Below are positions 35,101-46,600 of a stretch of DNA of 64,000 nucleotides, in pieces (within the stretch, counting starts at the first letter, position 1; every line of letters begins with the position of its first letter). The notes below the pieces were generated by a model, which was not told the origin of the DNA, did no database searches, and saw only the letters and a list, made by a program, of their open reading frames with translations. A program made the position numbers and the translations under genes. The stretch spans positions 4,350,628-4,414,627 of the forward strand of contig NC_049988.1 of NCBI RefSeq assembly GCF_000003815.2, given 5' to 3'. The stretch comes from Branchiostoma floridae. Taxonomy: Eukaryota > Chordata > Leptocardii > Amphioxiformes > Branchiostomatidae.

Positions 35101-35404
35101 TTAAAGTCACATCTATGAGTCTTTTATCTCATCAATAGATGGGTTGTCATCGCTGAGTGCCCTCTAGAACACACTGACAAGAAAACAATAATGTAATACC
35201 GTATGTGATTTAAAGTGATTTGTACCGTATGTAACATTTAATAATAGAATTATTAAAAGCTAACACTCTAGATAAATGGTGTTCATGTCAAGATTTACCT
35301 GCAAAGAGCACCAACGACAGTAGCGACCCAGCCGACCAGACAAAGGACGCGTACACGAAGTAAAAACCACACATTAGGCGGATAGCTGTCGTCAGTGCTT
35401 CCAT
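32151..35404 (-). CDS. Putative YqcI/YcgG-family-like protein (about 6 exons)
   Basis: Exons: 35299-35404 (hydrophobic N-terminus, MCGFYFVYASFVWSAG), 34570-34848, a probable 16 nt microexon 34217-34232, 33591-33726, 32889-33074 and 32151-32378 ending in TGA. Phases 1, 1, 2, 0 and 0 are consistent with that microexon. Landmarks are ECVFARSACLWGSADW, SHLGLDGFLFELPGREFG, RRLLKVLSDVDPAG, WCFEFDRCTFFATTFAPCY, SRFSFNCKNSFVLLQPE, then SFLRHNIGADTPHTDW, VRDQIRAAYRRAGRPY and VVAWWVDE. The F..P.SR..F....FVLLQPE.SF.RH and R..IR..Y...GRPY blocks recall the YqcI/YcgG family, known mostly from bacteria and fungi and related to heme-oxygenase-like iron enzymes. That is a tentative recognition. The N-terminal helix suggests membrane anchoring. 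Exon 3 is the least certain part. Confidence 0.6.
32433..32725. repeat. (TG/CG)n microsatellite
   Basis: GTGTGTGTGTGTGCGCGCGC and degenerate GTGTGTCTTTGC words for about 290 bp, about 55 bp upstream (gene sense) of the last exon of the YqcI/YcgG-like gene. Alternating purine-pyrimidine sequence with Z-DNA potential. Open frames here are spurious. Confidence 0.9.
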
Positions 35405-37816
35405 GTTGAATTGGGGTTCCACAGTCGGTGACTTCGGCCGTCTAGTAGGAATGCGCCCTAGTCTTTGAAAGGGCAGAGTATAGCTCACGAAGTCGTTACA
35501 CACTACAATATTCTCTCACGCAGTTTTGTTGATGTTTAAAAAGGCCGGTGGAGTATGACATCATCGCCGCGACACGTCATACCGAACAGCAAAGCACAAC
35601 TGACGCAACCCGGAAGTAGGGCAAAGTCTGAGTATGAAAGGGGGAGGGGCGCTAGGGGGATTTACAAAATTGAACGCTTAACGCGAAATTTAAAAGTCTA
35701 ACGCTGATTTTAGCACACTGTCGTATTGTGGAAAAGTCTCAGATTCAGCTCTGAGCTGCTCTGATAGGAGAACCGCTCAGAAGTATCAAACTCGAGGCAA
35801 TGATTGAGGCAAAGACGATTCGTTCCTTTGAGTGATAGAAAACTATATGGGTGATCCTGATAGGGGTGAAAGGTTGAATTGTTCTATGTTTCATCTGCGA
35901 TTGTTCTATATGTTGCTTTGTAGTGATACTTCGGTTAACTTGTAATCTTTAATTTTTCGGCGGTAACATTACATGTACATGGAAATATAATTTCTTTATT
36001 TTGAATGTGTGCTTGTGTTTTCTTTTTTTTTAAATTATTGTGCACAATAAGGTCCTCCTTGTGGTCCTTGTTGCGTTGTGGATGAATATTTCCCTCCAAC
36101 GACCATCGTGTTTTGATGACGTAGTGACAAATTGGGCAACATTGTGCAATAGTAGCACGTCATTGAACTGAGCTATGGAAATCTTTATTATAGCGTGTTA
36201 CGTGAAGAAAGATGAAACGTGTATTTCAAACCCACAATGTAGCTATTAAAGTATTGTAGTAAGATATAGACAACGTCAACGTAGTCTTTTGGGCATTGTG
36301 GGGCGGTATTACATATTCTAACCATACGGCTATACAAAGTGTATTAAAGAACACTTTGCGGTCTCTTGTAGTTCACCTAACAGGTAGTTAATCATCCATG
36401 GCACCTTTAATCTCTAGCCATATTTTTGCAGTGTTTTCTCGACCACCGGTATAAGCCGCCAAATCTTAACTTATCATCAGACTCCACGACTAAAGGGTGG
36501 TAAATGTAGAAAGTGACGAAAGCACTGTGAATAATTTACCAAAATATACAGGAGAGGTCCATCCTCTTATAGTCCTACTGTCACATAACAAGCCTAATGA
36601 TAAGTCTACGGCTTTAAAACGATTATGCAGCCATTCCAGCCACCCTCCCGTCCCGCTCCGGTTTTTCCGCGGTTTGTGGGCAAGAATGTTTTCCACCAAC
36701 CCTGTCCGATGTCCTCGGGTAATCAGACGACGCCTGATTCCACCTGTAGTCTTAGCCTGTAGCCCCCTCCTGCAAGACAGCCGAACCACTGACCACAGAA
36801 TACAGCACAGTGTCCGTCTGCTTACGAGAGGGGGCCCGTGGGGAGGGCTGCCCACCGCCTAGCACCGGTGTTACCGCGGTGACTGCGCGGCCGCTACGGG
36901 CAAACCCGCCCCTCAGGCCGGGTGGTTTGGTGGAGAGAGCCGGTTAGAAAACCAGCTCAAGCCGAAGTAAGCGTTATTGCTTGGTCATGTCAGCTTGCGT
37001 GGGGTTGTGTCGAAGTAAGCGTGACATGGTGAGCACCGAGGTCCAAGCCGCGAGCGAACGCAGAGGTCCGTCCGCAAGCCAAAACCCTGAGCCGATACTG
37101 AAGATTAGTCTGACAACACGGCCTATTTATCGTCTGGCATTACGTCACCTAGTTACGCGTTGCCTTATTTGGGGCGTGGCACACCTGGACTATTGCACAA
37201 CACGGCGCAATATTGGAAGGTCTGATAAGGGTTTCTCGTAGCATTCATCACTGACAAGAGAAGTCAAACTCAGTCTGGAAAATTATTCTTTTGCACATAA
37301 ACTTCGGCTTTATGTTTTTATAACCTCAATGCAGTGCTTGGCGTGCGTATTTCTCTACAATTCTACACATTGCAATGCATTTTATTTTGTAGCCTTGCAC
37401 CATACATTTTTCAATATTTTGCAATATTGAAAAATATACAGTATGTGGGATAAAGCTCTTATTGAGTAATTTAGACTACCTTCACTTCGTTCCTTACACC
37501 ACCGTAACAGTTACTTGTTATATGTAATGTCCTTGAATTGTTTTTTTTTAATATTTTAATAAACATTTTAAGACTTTGATAACCCCCAGGCATAACCCTA
37601 AATTTTGTGTCAGCAGATCATCAGGTGACCTTTGCATTTCCAAATACAGTTATCACGTTATATAGCTGACCCCAACAAGTCGTGGCTTGATGATACGGTA
37701 AAGTTAAAATACCCTGTCAGCTGTATAACATTAGTTACTCATTGAGTAATGTTAACGTTACATACAGCTGAGTCATAGGCCTATTATAACAAGTTTAATA
37801 ACATATTTATGCGGAA
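35405..37816. other. Intergenic region with a GC-rich island
   Basis: Upstream of the YqcI/YcgG-like gene. 36610-37130 is distinctly GC-rich, with overlapping 121-codon open frames on both strands (36490-36862). Neither frame resembles a protein I know, and the perfect overlap suggests composition rather than coding. GCGAGCGAACGCAGAGGTCC near 37050 is part of this island. The rest is AT-rich and featureless. Confidence 0.45.
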
Positions 37817-37916
37817 NNNNNNNNNNNNNNNNNNNNNNNNNNNNNNNNNNNNNNNNNNNNNNNNNNNNNNNNNNNNNNNNNNNNNNNNNNNNNNNNNNNN
37901 NNNNNNNNNNNNNNNN
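37817..37916. other. Assembly gap (100 N)
   Basis: Exactly 100 N, the conventional placeholder for a gap of unknown size. The relative order and orientation of the two sides, and so the head-to-head arrangement of RTK-A and RTK-B, depend on scaffolding across this point. Confidence 0.99.
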
Positions 37917-38156
37917 CATGCGTCCTGACTAATGTGAGAAGGCTTATTGATATTGAACTCCTTGTCTCTTCAGTCAGTCATGTTAGGTTTATTTGTGCGA
38001 AGCGAGGATGCCAAAATTATACCAGAAGGACTTCTAATTCTACGAATCTCCTTCATATATAACATGAACCACGTTTTTATTGGCGACGCCTCAGAGGCTA
38101 GTCTAATAGTATAGTGAGCGTCCGTTTGACAAGAATTTCCAAAATTCCGGCATGTC

Positions 38157-38800
38157 AGGAATTTTTCTACAAGCATGTGAGGAATTTTTCCATGCCTGCG
38201 TAGCATCATCCCTTTTAATAGAGGGGAATAACTCGGGAATGGGTTCAGATGGATCCTGTAACAGTGGGGGTTCAAGCAGCGCTAACTGACCATGCCAAAC
38301 ACCTGTCAGGCTTTTGGGTCGATCGGCTACGCTGCTAGTGCTGTCATGTCAGGAATTTTTCTACAGGCATGTCAGGAATTTTTCCATGCCTGCGTAGGTG
38401 CATCATCCCTTTTAATAGAGGGGAATAACTCGGGAATGGGTTCAGATGGATCCTGTAACAGTGGGGGTTCAAACAGCACTAACTGACCATGCCAAACGCC
38501 TGTCAGGATATTTGTATATATTGTTTCTTTCTGTTCTACTTGCCCCTCGTGTTCTTTCATTGGCGCCCGACGTGGCCCTGGTGGATAACAGGTCGGAGAT
38601 GTGCCTGCCCACAGGGATCTCGAACTCAAAGATTCGAGGACTAATCTTGAAAACAAAAGGGGGAGTAGTGTAACAGTGGGGGGTTCAAGTGGCACTAACT
38701 GACCATGCCAAACGCCTGTCAGGCTTTTGGGTCGATCGGTTACGCTGCTAGTGTTGCGATTCCCGGGTCTGTCAGGATATATGTATATATTGTTTCTTTC
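38157..38800. repeat. Tandem duplication, ~195-220 bp unit
   Basis: Unit 1 starts at AGGAATTTTTCTACAAGCAT (38157), unit 2 at AGGAATTTTTCTACAGGCAT (38350), and a third partial unit from GTAACAGTGGGGGGTTCAAG (38672). All share GTCAGGCTTTTGGGTCGATC or GGTTCAGATGGATCCTGTAA. Related sequence, GTAACAGTGGGATTCAAG, is at 55425, so it is also dispersed. Next to the assembly gap. Confidence 0.8.
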
Positions 38801-40553
38801 TGTTCTACTCGCCCCTTCTGTTGTTTTAATCCTCATGATATTTGGAATGTAGATGATTTGTATGAATAAATGCTAACCATACAAATTGGGCTAATTTGCA
38901 AAATTGATGAGAACAGTTCATAAATACCCTGCATTTCATGTCAGAATGCTAAAAAAAATGCCATATGTAACTCAAAAAGAGAGAAATATTAGGATATATC
39001 CGATTGGTAAAAATTCCCGAAATTCTAACTGTAAAAAATAACACCTGCGCCTGCACCATCCTTTTGGAAGGGAATTACTCGGGAAGGGGTTGATGATGGA
39101 TCATCGTGATTTTTTATATGTCAAAAACTTCGGAGATGCCTTCCATGAATAAGGGCTATTAATGCAAACCGGGGGCTAATTTGCATAATTAATGAGCACA
39201 GATAATTAAGCCACAGTATTTCATTACTACTAGGACACTAAAACATGACATGTAACTAGAAAAGGGAGAAACATCGATAGACGTCAATTATGCAAATTGT
39301 TACCTAATCCACAGTTAATGAGAAATTGTTATTATGTGGCTACAACAGGCTACAACAAAGTCCCTGAGACAAAAGGGCAAAAATGTGTGAAGTGCTAGCA
39401 TGCCAAAAATGTTCACCTGTGAAAAAAAGCTTTTAATAAAACTACCACAGAAGAAAAGAATGTGTCATAACGATTGTCGATATACAGGTGTCTAAAAATG
39501 AGTAAAAGATGTTTCAAACGATTCTGATCCGACTCTTATGGCCCATATGTCTAGGTATGATTATAGGTCTTAAAAAGATGTCTTGTTGATGGGATGAGGT
39601 TTTGTAAGTTATGAGTAACATACAGCACACTACCTTTCACAAAAAATAAAGCCAGGCGCTACTAGTAGATCTTTTCTTTGATTTGGCAGCATTATATGCA
39701 ATTGATACTGGGCAAACTTACAAGAGGTAACGCTAGATTGAAATAGCTGTAACCCTGTGCTCCAGTCTTAGGACAGACACTTTAACACACACAAACACGC
39801 ACACACATGCACGCACACACACTCTCTCTTTCCTTTTCCCTTTCACTCCCCTTCCTCATCCCTTCTTTCTCTCTTCCCCATTAATTTTCTTCCATCTCTC
39901 TCTTAGCTTCCCCTCCATGCTCTCTTTGTCCGACTCTCTCATCCCCTCTCTCCTTGCTCCCTCTCTTCCCCAGCCCTCTATCTGTCTCTTTCTTCATCTG
40001 TCTCTTTCTCTCTCCCACTAGTTATTGTTATTGGTTAGTCATTCAATGTAGTTTTGGTTGCATCTACAAGTAGTATATTGTCTGCCTCACACTGAGGACT
40101 GGACTCAGGCACTGATTTGTATCAGTGTAATAATATACTAAAATATATACTTTTCACAGTGTCATGGAAAAGGGGGAACAACAGGAAATTTCTTCCTTCA
40201 TGTCGTTATAGAAATGAATTATATATTGTAGAATGTATTGTATTCTGTGAGCTGACATGATATTCAGCACTTAAAGTCAGTTTATGTCTGACTCAACATA
40301 GGTATCTCATCGGGAAAGTGAAAGGTCATTACAAGTTCAGTGCTATGTGGACTTTATTCCATTACGTATTGTTTACTCTTATGGTCATGCGCAGCAAAGG
40401 TAAATAGATGTCATTGTTAATAATAGCACTAGGTAAACATTTTAGGCTTTCTCAGAAGGTATACTGCCACCCTAAGCAATTAGGCCTTACCTTGGTCTTT
40501 AACTTCCTTACAACAGCTGTATCATCTGGAATGGAGTCGCTATAGCCTACAAC
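38801..40553. other. Intergenic region upstream of RTK-B
   Basis: AT-rich DNA with CA and TC low-complexity tracts at 39786-40015. RTK-B regulatory sequence probably lies in the last few hundred bases, but no TATA, initiator or conserved block with RTK-A was recognised by eye. Confidence 0.45.
39786..40015. repeat. CA- and pyrimidine-rich tract
   Basis: CACACACAAACACGCACACA followed by about 190 bp of CT-rich sequence. Low complexity only. Confidence 0.85.
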
Positions 40554-40659
40554 ATGAAAACGGAGCCTTGGGGAAGTTCATGTCAATTCCAGGGACAACT
40601 GTGCTTTTCCAGAGTCTTTTTGCTAATCGTCTTAGTGTGTCTTGCTCAGGAAATAGCAG
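40554..40659 (+). CDS. RTK-B exon 1: signal peptide
   Basis: 35 codons plus one base, with core [17 protein letters not shown]. Same length and phase as the RTK-A first exon. The upstream ATG at 40531 is closed by TAG within four codons, so 40554 is the likely start. Donor GTAAAA. Confidence 0.82.
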
Positions 40660-43600
40660 GTAAAAATATGCTGTCCGCCATTGTTAATGACTTGTCATAT
40701 GATGTTTGTCAAACCAGAAGGCTTTATCCTCCTTAAGTTGGTCCATAACAATTGCCATGACTCTAGATCTGCTAGTGACAGAACCATCACGTTCAAGCAA
40801 GGATTTATGAATTCCGTCATACTAGTAAACACATCATGATATAGCAAGTGTGACTGGGACATGGCAATTTAGATGTGGCAATGTAACGAACATTTTGGAT
40901 ATAACTTGTATCAATCTTGACAACCCTACCGGCCAACCAAAGCGCTCAGGATGACCAACCTAGTAATAACGTAGCAGATATTATAAGGCTTGTTGATGTT
41001 TTAAAAGTTTTCGACTGTGCTTGGGGTCTGCCATTTTGTCCCTTCTGTAACTTCCTTGTTAGATTGTATGTTCAATGGTTTAATGTTAAAGCGTATTAGC
41101 AAGATTACAAAAAATGTTGAAACTGTGTACAAGTCGCACCTCACAAAGACATGGTAATTTGCATGGGTACCATCCGATTACTACCAGGCCTGCCTACTAT
41201 GAAATGTAATTCATTTGGGTACCCATGGCAGGCTACATGTGGCCTTACTGTTGCTGTACAAGTCTAATTCCACAGCAATTTTTCGCAGTAACACCATTTG
41301 GGTACAGTGACCTAATTGTAGTTTGAACAGAAATGGCTTATAATTAGGTGAAAGTGAAAGCAGTACTAAGACTTAATGATGAATGGGTTCAACAAAAGAG
41401 TATCGTAACTCTGCAGGTATGTCGGATACATGCCTCCCAGAGGTATTCCCACTGTATTGCCTCTGCTGTTAAGGGTGGGGTTTATTTATATTGGGTGGTG
41501 AGGTACATTGACCTCCTGGACTATTTAATACAATATGAAATATTAACCATTAAATTGGTTAGTACTTAATATATGCTCTGTGGCAATGCAAACAATGTTA
41601 TTAGCGAGGCTTATAATGTCAATACCTTGCGTAACACTTGGCAAACTTGCAAGTTGCACACTGGGGTAGTCAGGCTCACAGAAAAGCATTTATGTGTTTG
41701 AAAAGTTTTACTAAAATTTTAATTGGCAGCTACGTTCAATATAATATATTAGAATGAGCAAATTCAGATGCATTGTCTTAATCTCATAAGGATTATAATG
41801 TCATAATTGAGGCAAGCACACAATCAATGTTCAACTTTCGTTGTTATTCACAATTTCGTCTTTGTTTCAGCTGGCGCTGACAACTTCTTCACCCAGGTCC
41901 CGGGGAATGTCACCATTTTAAAAGGGAACACTGCGAGGTTCCAGTGGTCTTTCAACGATACTGATGTCTATTCTGTTCAGTGGACAAAAGAACCAACTGG
42001 ATCATTAATCGGTACCTTGTACTGGAAAAACCAGGAGTTGCGAATTCACCCAGCATATAGTGAACGTGTCCCCCTAAACGTGACCCTAGCCCCTGGTTTT
42101 GCACTTTTAAATGTGACAGAGGAAGATGATGGGAACTACAAAATTACAATCTCTTTTATTACTGGATCCAACCCAGTCAGAGAGAGCTTTGCTACACTTG
42201 TCGTTATATGTAAGTACAATCTCTTTGCAAAAGTCAAATACTTTTTTCTATATATTATGTTAACCCCATTCAGACTGGGCCTTGGGACAGAGTGGTGGTT
42301 ATTCTGAGGCGGCGCCGCCGGGCCCCCTGTTACAGGGGCACAGTCTCTTTCAATATCTACAACAAAATCTGCCCCTGTAGTTCAAACCAAGCTGCTAGGG
42401 GGCCTGCAAACCTACACCACTTCTACTCCCTGCCCGGAGACCACTAAAATTACCTTAGTCACAAACACATGGCACTTGTAGAAAATTTGCCCCCCCCCCC
42501 AACTTAAAAGCTCTGCTGCATTACTGTAACTTGCCGCTAGAAGGTCGATTATTGAACCTGACTTTCCTTTTTTGCAACCCCTACCCATCCACCAAATATC
42601 AATCACCTTGAGTATGTTGACTATGTACGTAAACACACAAACTTACACAGCCTGGTGGGGTGTGCCTTAACACCACAAACGACCACAAATAACCCAGAAC
42701 ACCACAAACGACTCTGATATGCAGTGTATATGGGTCAAATATCTTGTGTGGCGCTCTGGAGACATTGTTTACACATTTATGAAATTCAATTTAAAAAACG
42801 CAGCAAGTCCTACATATTCACCAGTTATTTCGAGTCTGGTTTCAAGATTAAAGCAATTCTTGGCCACCATGTTGGATCGTGCTTGCTTACATTCAAGTCA
42901 AGTCAAGTCAAAGTTTATTGCACAACATTTGTAAAACGGGTACAATGTATGGCAAACTTAGCTAACGTTATATTGTACAGACAACTAGCAATATGCTAGT
43001 AGTAGAATTAATCTAACAAAGTAACAATAGGTTATGCAATGTTCTATTGCTAATAACATGAAAACATACTACATTCAGGCAGACTATTTTATACAAACAA
43101 TATGACTGAGAGGAGACATAGCGAGGATCTTATTATCTAGTATATACATTACAATGACAATGTATACAAAATTAAGTTGAAATCATGAGGTTCCTTTTCT
43201 GCATGGATGTATATATGTATTGGCCTACGTAAACGGAAACAGTGTCGGGACATGACATAAGTACATGAAATAACTCTCTGTTTGTCTTAGGTAATGATTT
43301 GTTCTTTATCGTCTGCATTAATTTAGCTCTTTCTTCTATGTAAGTTGGACATTCTATCATGAAGTGGTATTCATCTTCTACGCCTTCTTTGCATGTTGGA
43401 CATAGTCTCTGGCTCGCTGGGACATTATTGTGTCGGCCCTTTTCAATTTCTAACCGATGTGCAGCAATTCTGAGTTTTGTTGTATTGGCTACGAAAGATT
43501 TGTTTTGGACCGAAAGCAAGTATTTCTCAATATGAAATTCAGATTTTATTTTTGAATATGTTTCGAGTTTACTGAAACTTTTGATTTTTTGTCGCCAGCT

Positions 43601-46600
43601 GGATAGAAACTCGTCTTTAAGGCGCTCCTTGAACATGTTTCCAAAGTAGTTGGCGCTTATGTTGGGGTTCAGCCAAATATTTTGGAACCCGTGTCTACAG
43701 AGTGTATCTCGTACATGTATAACCCAGTCTTGTTCTAGTCTTACAGCGTCATTATATGCTTTTTTCACGATTCTGTCATTCGAAAGGCTGTTCAATCTTA
43801 TCCAATATTTAACCAGTTGAGTCTGTGTATCTATGTATAGCGGAAACATGCCCAATTCTCCCCTTACTGCAGCGTGAACTGAACTTTTGGGGACGCGGAG
43901 AAGTATTTTGCAGAAGTTTAGAAGAACATATTCTAGGTCGGAAACCTCGTAAGAAATTGGAGGTTGAGATACTGTAATGTTTTGTTTAGCTAATGTATTG
44001 GAATGATATATCATCTGTAACTTATCATTGTACTTGCTGAGTCGAATTAAAACCGGACGGTTAGATGGTGGGTCAGATTTTTTTCCGACACGAGTAGCTT
44101 TACAGATATTAACATCCGATCCTAGTATCGGAGATATAATGTCGGATAATATTTGTCTTATGTTTTCATTTGGACATTCCGTTATTCCATTAAGGATGAG
44201 ATCCCATGATTGAACTGTTGTTCCCAGTATCTCGCTACAATAAAGCAAAATTGGTTTGACTAAACTATTAAATAAATCAAGGGCTAGCGGAATGGATGGG
44301 TTGTAGTTTGACAGAAGGAGGGATCTGAGTTTGAAAGAAGCCCGGAGGGCTTTTATTCTCAGTTGTTTTGTTGCACGCTGAAATGATCCGGAGGGTGTTA
44401 TATCTACCCCCAGATATGTATAAAAGTTTGTGATGTTTAAGGACTGTCCTTGTGATTGGAAATTTGAGTTTTTGTTGTAACCTGTTCGTCCAGTTTTTGA
44501 AAATATCATAACTTTAGTTTTGTCTCTATTGATTGCTAGCTTCCAGAGTGAGCAGAATCTGTCTAGTCTCTTTAGGCACTCTTGGAGACCACTTTCTGAC
44601 TTTGAGAAGAGGACTAGGTCATCTGCCTATAGGAGACTGTTAATTGGAGTATTATCGAGAGTGACAGGATCACATAATGATGAAGACAACTCGCTAGGGA
44701 TGTCATTTATAAAAAGGTTAAATAAAAGGGGGCTTAGATTACACCCTTGGCGTACGCCGCACGTTGATTTAAAGTAGTCTGACAGGCCACCAGGAGTTTT
44801 AACACAGTATTTTATGTTGGAATACATGGATTGTATGATTTTGAAGAATTGTCCCCCTATGCCTGATGATAACAGTTTGTAGTACAAGCCATCTCTCCAA
44901 ACAGAGTCGAATGCTTTCTTGAAATCAACAAAGCATGCGTATAACTTTCCACCAGGTTCAGACAACTGTTTATCGATGATAGTTTTAAGCACGAAGATGT
45001 TGTCACTTGTCCGGAAGTTTTGTCTAAATCCGGATTGAGAAGGAGTCAATATATTGTTATCTTCCAGAAAGTGCTGCAGACGGTTACTTAATATGAGAGT
45101 GAACAGTTTCCCAACGCAGCTAGAAATTGCGATCCCTCTATAGTTTGACGGGTTGGATGTATTGCCGCTTTTGTGTATGGGGACGAGAATGTTTTGACTC
45201 CATTGATTGGGAAATGTACCGGACTGGATGGCGAGATTGAACAGTTTCTTCAGTGGCATGACAAGTTGGTTTGTGCCACATTTTAGCATTTCATTAGTGA
45301 TGGAGTCTGTGCCACATGCTTTACGGCCCTTTAGTTTATGTAGTCCGGCTATGATTTCGTCTTCTAAGATGTCATAGTCCAAGGGATTTCCCGTTTTATT
45401 TGCAAGGGTATTGATAATAGTTTTGGTATGCTCCTTATTTCCTATGTCAACTTCGTTATCACTTCCCGTTGTCTGAAGCAGATCTGTTTCTTTCTGACCG
45501 ATATGTTGATGGAAATCTGTGTCGGCTTCATTAATTTTTACAAGATCGTTCAGATTTTTGAAGTGAGTTTTCCACTCTTCAGGGCTTATGTTATTATTTT
45601 CATCTTGTTTATTATTTCCATCCTGGTTTTGAATTTTCATTTCTCTCCAGAATTTTTGTGGGTCTGATTTACTGAGTTTATAAAGATTGTTCCATTGCCT
45701 TTCTTTGAAGAGCTGTCTTTCTGCTTTAATCTTTTTCTTGTAAATTTTAAGGTTGTTAAAATAAGCATGGCGAAGATCAAGTTTCCAGGGACATTTAGAA
45801 AATTCTGTAGCTAAACGATTGACTTTCCGTTTGAGAGCAGCACATGACTGGTTGAACCATGGTTTGTTTTTGTTTTTCCTTTTCTTTTTCTTTTTGTGGA
45901 CAATCTTCCGTAATGACTTGTCGGCAACATGTATGATAATGTCTTCGATTTCTTTCACGGCGTCTTCTACAGTAGGGAAGGATTTATCCATGAATTTCTG
46001 TAAATCTCTTACAGTTGAGGGAGCTTGTAATGCCTCTGTAAATTTGTCTTTAGAATTGTCGTCCCAAACATATTTAGTCGGTAAAGGATGCGAAAAAGGT
46101 TTGGTTTGTTTTATATAGGGTGAATAATTCGTAGAGATTGAGCATGTTATCAAACAGTGATCAGAGAATACGGAGGGATCTTCAACTTTGAAGTATCTAA
46201 CTTTTGGAAAGAATTTCGAGCTAACAACACAATAGTCCACTAAACTAGAACCGTTATATTTATGGCAGGTAAGCTTTCCGGACAGGTCTCCTGCGACTCT
46301 ACCGTTTAGAAAGGTTAGATTAGCAGATGAACAGAGCTCAATTAAGTGCTTGCCGTATTTGTTTACACCTTTGTCGCGGCTTGATCTATACCGTAGGTCG
46401 TCTTTGAAATCTATAAAATCGTGATTTAGGCAGTCATCTTGAATTGTAGTCTCCTGTAGAGATGCTGTTCTTGCGTTAAGGTCACCTAATAACATTATGT
46501 TCCCTTGATTAGAGAATTTGGAAATATCATCTTGTATCGTTTCAAAGGGCAAGTTACTGCTTGTAGAAATAGGTGATGAATTTTCGGGGGAAAAGTATAG

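Noticed and set aside
36490-36862. Overlapping 121-codon frames on both strands as genes
   Set aside because: No protein family features, and exact overlap on both strands is expected from GC-rich composition. Kept only as a low-interest observation.
40917-41099. 60-codon frame between RTK-B exons 1 and 2
   Set aside because: No counterpart in RTK-A, no signal or domain, and the position is intronic.
42724-42999. Conserved peptide beginning MYMGQI/MQCIWVK as a small gene
   Set aside because: It appears in both inverted arms only because the DNA is repeated; there is no sign of coding constraint.
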